Origin: Telluribacter roseus
GTDB lineage: Bacteria > Bacteroidota > Bacteroidia > Cytophagales > Spirosomataceae
Direction of reading: 5' to 3'
Length of the DNA stretch: 64,000 nt
Assembly: GCF_017355915.2 (NCBI RefSeq)
Contig: NZ_JAFEUV020000003.1
Coordinates: 318,858-382,857 of the forward strand
Positions 8,638-16,803 of this stretch are shown here, piece after piece (positions within the stretch are counted from its first letter, which is position 1; each line of letters starts with the position of its first letter). Below the pieces are notes generated by a model. That model worked only from the letters and a program-made list of their open reading frames with translations, was not told the origin of the DNA and did no database searches. Position numbers and translations under genes: made by a program.

Positions 8638-9540
8638 TTAAAGATTATCCAGCTTCGACACTACGCCCGTTTTCTCGTATAGTTCTGACAGCGATAGCTG
8701 AGCAGTACGGGTATCTTTCCAGTCTTTCAGGATCACACCCAGTGTTTGCTCAATAATCTCTTTTGGCAGGTAGTCAAAGTGCAGGACAGACAGCGCCTTG
8801 GCCCAGTCCAGCGTTTCGGCGATACCGGGTGTTTTTTCGAGGCGGAGTTGTCGTAGCTCCTGCATGAACCGGCAAATTTGCTCAGCCAGTTGCTCGTTGA
8901 TCTGAGGTACTTTGCTCCTTACAATAGCCAGTTCCTTATCATAATCAGGGTAATCGATCCAGAGGTAGAGGCAGCGCCTGCGCAGCGCCTCCGACAGCTC
9001 CCGGATGCGGTTGCCGGTCACGATCACTTGTGGGATGTGTGTAGCCCGGATGGTACCTACCTCGGGTATGGTAATCTGCCAGTCGGAAAGTACCTCGAGC
9101 AGAAAACTCTCAAACTCTTCGTCGGCCCGGTCTACTTCGTCAATGAGCAGTACTGGTTTTTTAGGGTAGGTGATAGCCTCCAGCAGGGGCCGCCTCATCA
9201 GGAACTTCTCGCTGAATATCTCTTCTTCCAGGTCCTGAGTCGGAGCGGTACCCTGAGCTTCTACCATTTTCAGGTGCAGGAGTTGCCGCTGGTAGTTCCA
9301 CTCGTAGAGGGCATGGGTGGCGTCGAGGCCTTCGTAACACTGCAGGCGGATGAGGTCAGTATCCAGCGCCCTCGCCATCACTTTGGCTATTTCGGTTTTG
9401 CCTACTCCGGCTGGCCCTTCGATGAGCAGGGGCTTCTGCAGCTGCATGGAGAGGTATACGGCCATGGTTACGCTGGGGTCGGTGATATAGCCCTGGGAGT
9501 GGAGGAGACTAGCTATTCTATCTAATTCCTGATTTTGCAT
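8638..9540 (-). CDS. coxD: MoxR-family AAA ATPase, CoxD-like
   Basis: This AAA+ ATPase has a Walker A GPAGVGKTE and a Walker B LLIDEVDRADEEF. CoxD-type MoxR proteins act as chaperones that, with CoxE, insert sulfur or copper into the Mo site of CO-dehydrogenase-like enzymes. I place the start at the ATG at 9538-9540 (MQNQELDRIA), about 300 residues. An upstream in-frame start at 9588 adds 16 residues that do not look conserved and lie close to the hairpin at 9628-9677. It follows coxM on the minus strand after a 157-bp gap containing that hairpin. Confidence 0.88.
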   Translation of the reverse strand: MQNQELDRIASLLHSQGYITDPSVTMAVYLSMQLQKPLLIEGPAGVGKTEIAKVMARALDTDLIRLQCYEGLDATHALYEWNYQRQLLHLKMVEAQGTAPTQDLEEEIFSEKFLMRRPLLEAITYPKKPVLLIDEVDRADEEFESFLLEVLSDWQITIPEVGTIRATHIPQVIVTGNRIRELSEALRRRCLYLWIDYPDYDKELAIVRSKVPQINEQLAEQICRFMQELRQLRLEKTPGIAETLDWAKALSVLHFDYLPKEIIEQTLGVILKDWKDTRTAQLSLSELYEKTGVVSKLDNL

Positions 9541-9627
9541 GCTGTACGTTAAAAAAGTATAGTTAACCATAGAGCTGCTCAGAACCATGCAGAGTAAACT
9601 CTAGGGTAGAAAAATTACTCAAAACTA

Positions 9628-9677
9628 TAAAACCTTGAAGCCGGTCCGGGGTTTGACGGCCCAACTCCAAGGTTTTA
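9628..9677 (-). terminator. Attenuator-like hairpin between coxM and coxD
   Basis: On the minus strand, AACCTTG (reverse of 9669-9675) pairs with CAAGGTT (reverse of 9631-9637) at the base of a long GC-rich stem-loop, and the 3' side runs into TTTATAGTTTTG. It could be a partial terminator that sets lower expression of coxD and coxE than of the structural subunits. Confidence 0.5.
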
Positions 9678-9696
9678 ATGAACAGCCGGGATGTAG

Positions 9697-10527
9697 TTAC
9701 GCCACCGCATTAAGCGCCCGTTTGCAGTACACACGGGCCAGGTGCTGGCGGTACTCCTCCGAGGCGAAGTGGTCGCTGTTGAGGGATACGCCTTCGGCGG
9801 CTTTGGCTGCTGCTGCCTCAATGACATCATCCGTAAGCTGCTGACCCGAGAGGGCTTCCTCTACGCCTGTATCGCGAAAAGGCGCATCGGATACTCCAGT
9901 GAAGGCAACCCGTACGGAGCCATCCGGATGACGTACTACCGCGCAACCTACAATGGCGAAGCGGGAGGCCGGCTGGGCAAATTTCTGGTAGTTCATACGA
10001 GTACCCTCGGCCGGAACAGGAAGGCGTATCTCGGTAATGATCTCGCCTTCTTCCAGAGCGGTTGAGTAGAAGCCAATGAAGAAATCAGCCGCCGCTACCG
10101 AGCGTGAGCCATTCCTGCCCCGAAGTACAACCTCGCCATCAGCGGCAATGACCATAGCGGGCCAGTCGGCCGAAGGGTCGGCATGGGCCAGGCTACCTCC
10201 GATGGTACCCTTATGGCGCACCATAGGGTCGCCAATAAGGGCGGCACCCTCGGCAAACATAGGCAGGTGCTGTTTGAGCAAATCTGACTTCATGATCTCG
10301 GCGTGGGTAGTACCCGCTCCGATCACAATCTCACCGTTTTCCTCACGTATGCCTTTGAGCGAGGGGATACGGGCTATATCAATGAGTCGTCCGGGGGCGC
10401 TCAGCCGTAGCTTGAGGGCCGGAACCAAACTATGGCCTCCGGCCAGTAGTTTGGCGTCATCGTCGAGCAGATCCAGTGCCTCCTCGACCGACTCGGGCCG
10501 TGTGTAATCAAATGCGTATGGTATCAT
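9697..10527 (-). CDS. coxM: FAD-binding medium subunit of a molybdenum hydroxylase (CoxM-like)
   Basis: The 276-residue protein is the flavoprotein subunit of the xanthine dehydrogenase/CO dehydrogenase family. The FAD-binding LLAGGHSLVPALKLR lies at about residues 29-43 and the second FAD motif GTIGGSLAHADPSAD at about 107-121. It passes electrons from the 2Fe-2S subunit to an acceptor. It is 15 bp downstream of coxL, and the three structural genes are in the order coxS-coxL-coxM, not the coxM-S-L order of Oligotropha. The ATG is at 10525-10527. Confidence 0.93.
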   Translation of the reverse strand: MIPYAFDYTRPESVEEALDLLDDDAKLLAGGHSLVPALKLRLSAPGRLIDIARIPSLKGIREENGEIVIGAGTTHAEIMKSDLLKQHLPMFAEGAALIGDPMVRHKGTIGGSLAHADPSADWPAMVIAADGEVVLRGRNGSRSVAAADFFIGFYSTALEEGEIITEIRLPVPAEGTRMNYQKFAQPASRFAIVGCAVVRHPDGSVRVAFTGVSDAPFRDTGVEEALSGQQLTDDVIEAAAAKAAEGVSLNSDHFASEEYRQHLARVYCKRALNAVA

Positions 10528-10542
10528 AAGATAGATGTCGAT

Positions 10543-12948
10543 TTAGGAATGAAGGATTTGTGTATTCTGCTCCTGCATGGCGCGCCAGACACGCTCCGAA
10601 GTAAGCGGCATCCGGATGTCCTTGACCTTATGCCCGCCGCTCCATAGTGCATCAATTACCGCGTTGACCACGGCAGGCGTAGAGCCGATACAGCCGGCCT
10701 CTCCGGCTCCTTTTACCCCCAGCGGGTTGTGTGGGCAAGGGGTTACCTGGCGGTCTAGTTCAAACGACGGCAGATCGTCGGCACGGGGCATAGCGTAGTC
10801 CATGTAGGAGCCATTGGTCAGCTGTCCGTTCTCATCATAGATAGCCTCTTCCAGCAGCGCCTGTCCGATACCCTGAGCCAGTCCACCGTGGATTTGCCCG
10901 TCCACGATCATGGGATTTATCACGTTTCCGACATCATCCACCGCTATGAATCGTTTTAGTTTTACCCTGCCGGTTTCCTTATCTACTTCCACGATAGCAA
11001 TGTGGCAGCCGAAGGGATAGGTGAAGTTGGCGGGATCGTAGAAGCTCGAAAAGTCGAGTCCCGGCTCGAGGCCCTGCGGGTACACATGGGGTACGTAGGC
11101 CGTAAGAGCCACATCACCAAAGCTGATAGACTTATCAGTACCTTTCACGGTCCATTTACCTTCGGCGTACTCGAGGTCATCCACCGAGCACTCCAGCTTG
11201 TGAGCGGCTATTTTGGCTCCTTTTTCAAGTACCTTATCAATGCTCTTGACAATGGCTGAGCCACCCACAGCGAGGCTTCGCGATCCGTAGGTACCCATAC
11301 CAAAGGCTACGGCATCGGAGTCTCCGTGAATGATATCAATATCTTCCATAGCGATACCCAGCTTATCGGCTACTACCTGCGCAAAGGTGGTAACGTGGCC
11401 CTGGCCATGTGAGTGGGCTCCTGTGAATACGCTCACCTTGCCGGTGGGCTGCACCCGTACCTGAGCTGACTCATATAAACCCGCCCGGGCCCCCAGCGCA
11501 CCCACTACCGCCGAAGGCGCGATACCGCAGGCCTCGATGTAGGTCGAAAAGCCCACACCCAGGAGCTTGCCATTCTGATTAGCCTCCTGCTGCATCTGCC
11601 GGAACTCGTCGTAGCCCAGCATCTCCACAGCCCGGTCGAGTACGCCATGGTAGTTGCCGGAGTCGTACTGCAGTGCCACCTGCGTCTGGTAGCCCGGTTG
11701 CTCTACACCGTCAAAAGACGGGATGAAGTTCTGCTTGCGGAGCTGTACAGGATTTTTACCCATTTCCAGTGCTGCCAGGTCCAGCATCCGCTCGAGCAGG
11801 TAGGTCGCCTCCGGACGACCAGCGCCCCGGTAGGCATCCACCGCTACGGTATGGGTGAATACTCCGTAGAGGTCCAGGTGAATCTTGGGCGTCGTGTAAA
11901 GGCCCTGCAGCAGGGTACCGTGCAGGTAGGTAGGTACCGCCGGAGCGAAGGTCGAGAGGTAGGCACCCAGGTTGGCGTAGGTCTTGATGCGCAGGGCCTT
12001 GATATTTCCCTCGGCGTCAAAGCCCATTTCGGCTTTGGTGATATGGTCGCGACCGTGGGCATCCAGCATGAAGGCCTCCGAGCGGGTCTCCGTCCACTTG
12101 ATGGGACGACGGATCTGCTTCGAGGCCCAGGTCACCAGCGCCTCCTCGGTATAATGGTAAATTTTTGACCCAAAACCACCTCCTACGTCCGGCCCCAGTA
12201 CCCGTACCTTGTGCTCAGGTATGCCCAACACAAACGCGCACATGAGCAGGCGGATCAGGTGGGGGTTTTGGGTAGAGGTGTACAGCGTATACTTGTCGCT
12301 GACCTCGTCGTAGTGGCCGATGTAGGCCCTTGGCTCAATGGCGTTAGGTACCAGTCGCTGGTTTACAAACTCAAGCGTGGTTACGTGGGCCGACTGCTCA
12401 ATGGCCTCATTCACCTCATCAATCGGATTGCCTATCTCCCAGTCAAAGGCCAGGTTGCCGGGGGCGTCGGGATGTACCTGCGGAGCGCCCTCCTGCGTAG
12501 CCTTATAGGCACTGACTACGGCGGGTAGTTCTTCCCAATCTACCTCTACGGCCTCCGACGCATCAAAAGCGGCTTCTCGTGAATCGGCGATAATGACGGC
12601 TACCGGATCACCAATGTGCTTTACGGTGCTACCGGTAGGTACCAGCAGAGGGTGCGGGGGCTCCTTCATGGTATCCCCGTTCCTGAAGTTGACCTGCCAG
12701 CCGGTAGGTACTCCCACAATACCAGCGCTGGCAATATCATCACCGGTAAAGATGGCTACCACGCCCGGCATATCCTTAGCGGCGGAGGTATCTATGCGGT
12801 TGACACGGGCGTGGGCGTAGGGGCTCCGTACAAACGAAGCGTAGGTCATACCCGGCAGTTTTATATCGTCGGTATAGCGGCCCTTGCCGGTAATGAAGCG
12901 CTTGTCTTCGAGTCGTTTGACCGACTGGCCTATATATTTATTGCTCAT
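10543..12948 (-). CDS. coxL: Molybdopterin-binding large subunit, form II CoxL-like
   Basis: This 801-residue large subunit has the family motifs GGGFGSK near 256-262 and catalytic Glu750 in VKGAGE. The active-site loop reads AYRGAGR at residues 372-378. Authentic form I CO dehydrogenases have AYxCSFR with a copper-binding cysteine. AYRGAGR marks form II enzymes, whose substrates are mostly unknown and probably not CO. The start ATG overlaps the coxS stop as ATGA, so the two are translationally coupled. Substrate candidates are aldehydes or N-heterocycles, but the sequence does not decide. Confidence 0.94.
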   Translation of the reverse strand: MSNKYIGQSVKRLEDKRFITGKGRYTDDIKLPGMTYASFVRSPYAHARVNRIDTSAAKDMPGVVAIFTGDDIASAGIVGVPTGWQVNFRNGDTMKEPPHPLLVPTGSTVKHIGDPVAVIIADSREAAFDASEAVEVDWEELPAVVSAYKATQEGAPQVHPDAPGNLAFDWEIGNPIDEVNEAIEQSAHVTTLEFVNQRLVPNAIEPRAYIGHYDEVSDKYTLYTSTQNPHLIRLLMCAFVLGIPEHKVRVLGPDVGGGFGSKIYHYTEEALVTWASKQIRRPIKWTETRSEAFMLDAHGRDHITKAEMGFDAEGNIKALRIKTYANLGAYLSTFAPAVPTYLHGTLLQGLYTTPKIHLDLYGVFTHTVAVDAYRGAGRPEATYLLERMLDLAALEMGKNPVQLRKQNFIPSFDGVEQPGYQTQVALQYDSGNYHGVLDRAVEMLGYDEFRQMQQEANQNGKLLGVGFSTYIEACGIAPSAVVGALGARAGLYESAQVRVQPTGKVSVFTGAHSHGQGHVTTFAQVVADKLGIAMEDIDIIHGDSDAVAFGMGTYGSRSLAVGGSAIVKSIDKVLEKGAKIAAHKLECSVDDLEYAEGKWTVKGTDKSISFGDVALTAYVPHVYPQGLEPGLDFSSFYDPANFTYPFGCHIAIVEVDKETGRVKLKRFIAVDDVGNVINPMIVDGQIHGGLAQGIGQALLEEAIYDENGQLTNGSYMDYAMPRADDLPSFELDRQVTPCPHNPLGVKGAGEAGCIGSTPAVVNAVIDALWSGGHKVKDIRMPLTSERVWRAMQEQNTQILHS

Positions 12949-13499
12949 AGCTGTTGTTGCTGTTGCTGGTTGAGATTTACGGATGCGTAAACAGGGGAGG
13001 GGCTTACAGATGCTCCGTCCAGTACCTTAGCACTGGTTTTCATCTTTTCGGCAGCCCATTGTACCGAGCGGACAATGTTGTGATAGCCCGTGCAGCGACA
13101 GATGTTCCCTTCCAGCGCGTGCCGTATATCTTCTTCGGTCGGGTCAGGATTATTCTGGAGCATGTCAACCGTGGCCATGATCATACCCGGCGTACAGAAT
13201 CCGCACTGCAGACCGTGGCACTCCTTGAAGCCCTCCTGCACCGGATGCAGCTGGTCTCCCTGGGCCAGTCCTTCGATGGTAGTAATCTCACAGCCATCGG
13301 CCTGAACGGCCAGTATAGAGCAGGATTTAACGGCCATGCCGTCCATATGTACGGTACAGGCTCCGCAGCTGCTGGTGTCGCAGCCGATGTGGGTACCCGT
13401 AAGGCCCAGTTTATCCCGCAGGTAGTACACCAGCAGCTGGCGTGGCTCTACCTCGTGGGTCTGGGAGGTACCGTTTACAGTGACAGTTATTTGAGTCAT
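12945..13499 (-). CDS. coxS: 2Fe-2S small subunit of a molybdenum hydroxylase (CoxS-like)
   Basis: The 184-residue protein carries both clusters of the family: the plant-type ferredoxin motif CDTSSCGAC (about residues 39-47) with a later Cys in VKSC, and the second cluster CGFC...CRC. It shuttles electrons from the Mo site to FAD. The protein ends in a run of six glutamines before Leu, encoded by CAG/CAA repeats at 12954-12971 immediately before the coxL start. This tail is longer than typical CoxS. The 4-bp ATGA overlap with coxL supports co-translation. Confidence 0.94.
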   Translation of the reverse strand: MTQITVTVNGTSQTHEVEPRQLLVYYLRDKLGLTGTHIGCDTSSCGACTVHMDGMAVKSCSILAVQADGCEITTIEGLAQGDQLHPVQEGFKECHGLQCGFCTPGMIMATVDMLQNNPDPTEEDIRHALEGNICRCTGYHNIVRSVQWAAEKMKTSAKVLDGASVSPSPVYASVNLNQQQQQQL

Positions 13500-13549
13500 A
13501 GGTATTGGGTAAGGGTTAAAGGTGATGATGCAACAGGTACTAGTCGGAA

Positions 13550-14002
13550 TTAAGCCTCTTTAGGCGTTTTAAGCTCCTTTTCAAAGTTTTCGAAGAACTG
13601 CTTGGTAAGGGTATTGGCTACGCCGCTCAGTACGCGGTTGCCGGTGCGGGCCAGCAGACCGGATAGTTTGGCTCCTCCGTCAAAGGTGAGCTGGGTCTGA
13701 TCCGGCCCTACGGGAGTTAGGTCAATGCGGATGGTCGCGTCGGCGTTACCGATTTTGCTGCTTTGCTTGACATGGATGGTGTACCCTTCATTTTCCCGGA
13801 TATCCGATAGGGTAAGCCCCCCCGAGAAAGAACCGCTGACTGGGCCCATCTTAATCTCGGCCAGGGCCTTATATTCATTGTCTCCGGTTTTTTCAAGACG
13901 TGAGATACCTGGTACGATCCGGGCCAGTACGTCAGTATCCATGAGCATCTCCCATACCTGCTCCGGCGGAGCATTCAATACATGCGAACCTTGTAGTTCC
14001 AT
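13550..14002 (-). CDS. coxG: CoxG-like SRPBCC-domain protein
   Basis: This is a roughly 150-residue SRPBCC (START-like) protein of the CoxG family, which in CO dehydrogenase systems helps place the enzyme at the membrane or assists assembly. Key features are the opening MELQGSHVLNAPPEQVWEML and the hydrophobic-pocket pattern through GSFSGGLTL. I choose the ATG at 14000-14002. The frame is open up to 14134, but the extra 44 residues are not family-like and overlap a word-repeat arm (14001-14042). It is the first gene of the cox run, 291 bp downstream of the AraC gene on the same strand. Confidence 0.85.
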   Translation of the reverse strand: MELQGSHVLNAPPEQVWEMLMDTDVLARIVPGISRLEKTGDNEYKALAEIKMGPVSGSFSGGLTLSDIRENEGYTIHVKQSSKIGNADATIRIDLTPVGPDQTQLTFDGGAKLSGLLARTGNRVLSGVANTLTKQFFENFEKELKTPKEA

Positions 14003-14296
14003 AGCTGTTAGGTTGTTAGGCTTTAGGTTGTTAGCTAGTAGCTTTCTTTGGTGATAGCTGGTAACGGAGCCTGGTATTATAGTTCTACCGTTGAGCCAAT
14101 CACTTTCGTCAGAGATGAAATAGCTACTATCCAAAATTATGGTGGAATAATCTTGTTTTTTAAGAACTATTGTATCAATCTGCTACACTATCCTATCAGA
14201 ACATAGGGTTTATACTGCAAGTACCTGACGTGGGCTCTGAGTACTGGTGAAGGAGACGGATTAACTATAAGCTAATAGCTAATAACCTAATTCCTA
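14001..14296. repeat. Inverted-arm word-repeat element (TTAGGTTGTTAGCT type)
   Basis: A 20-bp arm at 14023-14042 and the inverse complement at 14271-14290 match at 18 of 20 positions by my count. Each arm sits in a longer run of the same word (TAGCTGTTAGGTTGTTAGGCTTTAGG on the left, split by me as overlapping TTAGG units). The element fills the whole gap between araC and coxG, so the cox promoter must lie inside it. Confidence 0.7.
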
Positions 14297-15277
14297 GTAT
14301 GCTCCGTTACTGAAGTAGTCGGTAGTGGCCAGCAGTATCTGCTGGGCCTGCGTACGGGAGCGGTGGCGCTGCCGGTAGTGCGACGGCGGCATACCTACCT
14401 GCCTTCGGAACACCTTCAGGAAGTAGTTGACGTTGTTATAGCCGCAGGCGTAGGAGATATCCGTAACGGTGCGGTCGGTAGTACTGAGCAGCTCCGTAGC
14501 CAGCCGGATGCGCTCGCGGTTAATGAATTCAATAGGAGTCAGGCCAAACTCCTGCTTGAAGCAGCGGTAGAAGTGGGGCTCACTCATGCAGGCTTTCTGG
14601 GCCAGGGTACCTACAGTGAGGTCTTCGTGCAGGTGTTCGCGGAGGTACTGTACAGCGTAAGCAAGGCGGTTCTGGTTGGCGTACTGGGCGGAGTTGGATA
14701 GGAGCAGGTGCCGGGCCTGGGTCTGCATGAGACGGATGGTCAGCTCGCGCAGGACCAGCTCCGCAAAAAGGTCCCGTGCCTGGTTACCCTCAGTACAGAT
14801 GTACACCAGCCGGTTCAGGAGCTGGTTGACCGCCGTATCGTTAGTGAAGTAGAAGTTCTCGCCTCGCATGCGCCACCCCTCGGGTCGGTCTACCAGCGGG
14901 TGCTGCTCGTTCAGGATGTCCGTCAGGCTTTGTATCTTTTCTTCCGATAGCGCCAGGGCCAGACACTGTGTAGGGTTGGTCTCGGTGGCTTCAGGGAAGT
15001 CGATGCACATCAGCTCGTGACTGGGCAGCATCACCGACTCACCCGGCAGGAAATCAAACGAAGGAGTACCATTCAGGTGCATGACCTTCTTGCCACGTAC
15101 CATGGTAGCCAGTACCGGATGGCCGAAGCGGAGCTCGACACGCTCGGCCCGGGCGTGGGTTTCGTAGACATTCAGTTCGGCAGCCTGTAGGGAGTAGGCA
15201 GTACGATTCTCCACGATATCATTCAGCTGTCGCGTCTGTAGATGTTTGCTGATATTGATACTCTCCCTTGATTTCAT
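14294..15277 (-). CDS. AraC-family transcriptional regulator
   Basis: The 327-residue protein has an N-terminal cupin-type sensing region (about residues 30-190) and a C-terminal double helix-turn-helix of the AraC/XylS class: LTVGTLAQKACMSEPHFYRCF for the first, ITDISYACGYNNVNYFLKVF-like for the second, then the GMPPSHYR tail. It lies directly upstream of coxG in the same direction and is divergent from the XdhC gene, so it likely controls the molybdenum hydroxylase genes and possibly itself. A -7 box and a perfect dyad lie 50-70 bp before its start codon. Confidence 0.92.
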   Translation of the reverse strand: MKSRESINISKHLQTRQLNDIVENRTAYSLQAAELNVYETHARAERVELRFGHPVLATMVRGKKVMHLNGTPSFDFLPGESVMLPSHELMCIDFPEATETNPTQCLALALSEEKIQSLTDILNEQHPLVDRPEGWRMRGENFYFTNDTAVNQLLNRLVYICTEGNQARDLFAELVLRELTIRLMQTQARHLLLSNSAQYANQNRLAYAVQYLREHLHEDLTVGTLAQKACMSEPHFYRCFKQEFGLTPIEFINRERIRLATELLSTTDRTVTDISYACGYNNVNYFLKVFRRQVGMPPSHYRQRHRSRTQAQQILLATTDYFSNGAY

Positions 15278-15327
15278 GCCCCGGATGCATTTGTGGTTGA
15301 ACAGAAAGACCTTACTACTAGACTCAA

Positions 15328-15345
15328 TTGATCTGCGTAGATCAA
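15328..15345. promoter_or_regulatory. Operator-like dyad over the araC promoter
   Basis: TTGATCT (15328-15334) and AGATCAA (15339-15345) are perfect inverse complements separated by GCGT. The dyad abuts the minus-strand -7 box TATATTTG (15343-15350) and covers the expected start point, an arrangement suited to autoregulation by the AraC protein or to repression by another factor. Confidence 0.5.
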
Positions 15346-15350
15346 ATATA
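15343..15350 (-). promoter_or_regulatory. Bacteroidota -7 box for araC
   Basis: The minus strand reads TATATTTG, a full match to TAnnTTTG, about 66 nt before the araC start codon. No clear TTTG is seen at the -33 position. The rest of the divergent gap (15351-15669) shows only an AT-rich TATAATTTAG near 15547 that could serve the XdhC gene. Confidence 0.45.
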
Positions 15351-15669
15351 TGTAATTTAAAACGGAAAGATTTAGATATAAGTTATTTTTAGGTTAAGGA
15401 TTGAGGGAATGGCTGTATTAAGCCCTGGAGGAGAGAGGTACTACAGTGGTATAAGAGGCAGATCGGCCCCATTTACTCTAAAAGTCTACTAATGAGCTGA
15501 GTACCTGTGCGGCGGTAAATTAGGGTTGGACGCTCCTTTGCTTTATTATAATTTAGCCTGGAGTACACTCCCGGAGCCTCCGGATGAGCGACGGCATCAG
15601 GATTTGTTAGCATTGAATTTCAAAATTGGTAAGGCTACTGGCTAACTACCTAACCCCTTATAGCTACCT

Positions 15670-16788
15670 ATGAAAGAGATCAGGAATATCTGGAACGCCT
15701 ATCAGAACATAGACTTTACCCAGCAACAGGCCGCCCTGGCTACCGTGGTGCGGGTGGAAGGATCGTCGTACCGGCGTACGGGCGCCCGTATGCTCGTTAT
15801 GGAAAACGGCGACTGGATCGGGGGCATCAGCGGAGGATGCCTGGAAGGTGATGCGCTGAAAAAGTCCCGGCTGGCGATGGCGCAAAAGAAAGCCACCATT
15901 ATTACCTACGATACTACCGACGACGACCCCTACCAGATAGGCGTAGGATTGGGGTGCAACGGCATTATTGATGTACTGCTCACACCCCTGGACCCAAATG
16001 ATGTACAGAATCCCGTCCGGCTCCTGAGCCACTACCTCGACCAGCGCCGCCCCGACGTACTGGTGACGGTGGTAGAGGCACCCGGTGGTTCCGAAGCCTT
16101 TACGCTTGGTAAGGCGTACCGTTACTACAACGATGCCTACTTCCGGAGCACCTTTCCGGCGGAGGCCGTCGCCGAGCACGATCTGGTGCGGGATATTGAG
16201 GAATGTCTGAAAGAGGAGAAATCAGCCACGAAGACCTATGTATTACGCGATGGCGAACGGGTAAGCTTCTTCTTTGAAGTAATTCTGCCGCCCGTACATC
16301 TGGTGGCGATGGGGGGCAACTACGATATCTACCCGATGGTGCGGTTGGCGAAGGAAACGGGCTGGAAAGTATCGGTAGTGTGTAATATGGCCAAAGTACA
16401 CCGTTCGCTGTTTGATATGGCCGACGCAGTGATTCCCAAAGATGGAGGCGAGATACCCGTAGATCCCTACACGGCCGTAATCCTGATGGCGCACGATTAC
16501 GAAACGGACTACCGCCATCTGCGCCGGATGCTGGGCACGGTGGTACCTTACATCGGGATGCTGGGCCCCCGCAAGCGCACCAATAAAATGCTGACGCGGG
16601 CGCAGGAAGAGGGGAGTCCAATCACCGATGAAGAAATGGAGCGGGTGTACAGTCCGGTGGGGCTGGATATCGGAGCCACTACGCCCGAAGAGATTGCCAT
16701 TTCGGTCATTGCCGAAATCAGGGCGCACTTTGCGGGGCGTAGCGGCGCTTCGCTACGACTACGTGAGAAGCCGATTTATGAAGAGTAG
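15670..16788 (+). CDS. XdhC/CoxI-family molybdenum cofactor maturation protein
   Basis: The 372-residue protein has both XdhC domains: an N-terminal part with VRVEGSSYRRTGARM, ISGGCLEGD and VGLGCNGIIDVLL, and a C-terminal Rossmann-like part ending in VGLDIGATTPEEIAISVIAEI. XdhC proteins bind molybdenum cofactor and present it for sulfuration by a cysteine desulfurase before insertion into xanthine-dehydrogenase-type enzymes. Its position, divergent from araC-cox and convergent with a cysteine desulfurase gene, fits that role for the CoxL enzyme here. Confidence 0.92.
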   Translation: MKEIRNIWNAYQNIDFTQQQAALATVVRVEGSSYRRTGARMLVMENGDWIGGISGGCLEGDALKKSRLAMAQKKATIITYDTTDDDPYQIGVGLGCNGIIDVLLTPLDPNDVQNPVRLLSHYLDQRRPDVLVTVVEAPGGSEAFTLGKAYRYYNDAYFRSTFPAEAVAEHDLVRDIEECLKEEKSATKTYVLRDGERVSFFFEVILPPVHLVAMGGNYDIYPMVRLAKETGWKVSVVCNMAKVHRSLFDMADAVIPKDGGEIPVDPYTAVILMAHDYETDYRHLRRMLGTVVPYIGMLGPRKRTNKMLTRAQEEGSPITDEEMERVYSPVGLDIGATTPEEIAISVIAEIRAHFAGRSGASLRLREKPIYEE

Positions 16789-16803
16789 GGGCGTTAACAA
16801 AGC

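Noticed and set aside
10543-12948. Aerobic CO dehydrogenase (CO oxidation)
   Set aside because: The active-site loop is AYRGAGR, not AYxCSFR, so the copper-binding Cys of true CO dehydrogenase is missing.
13550-14134. Long start for coxG at 14134
   Set aside because: The extra N-terminal residues are not SRPBCC-like and are encoded by the word-repeat arm; the ATG at 14002 starts the conserved domain.
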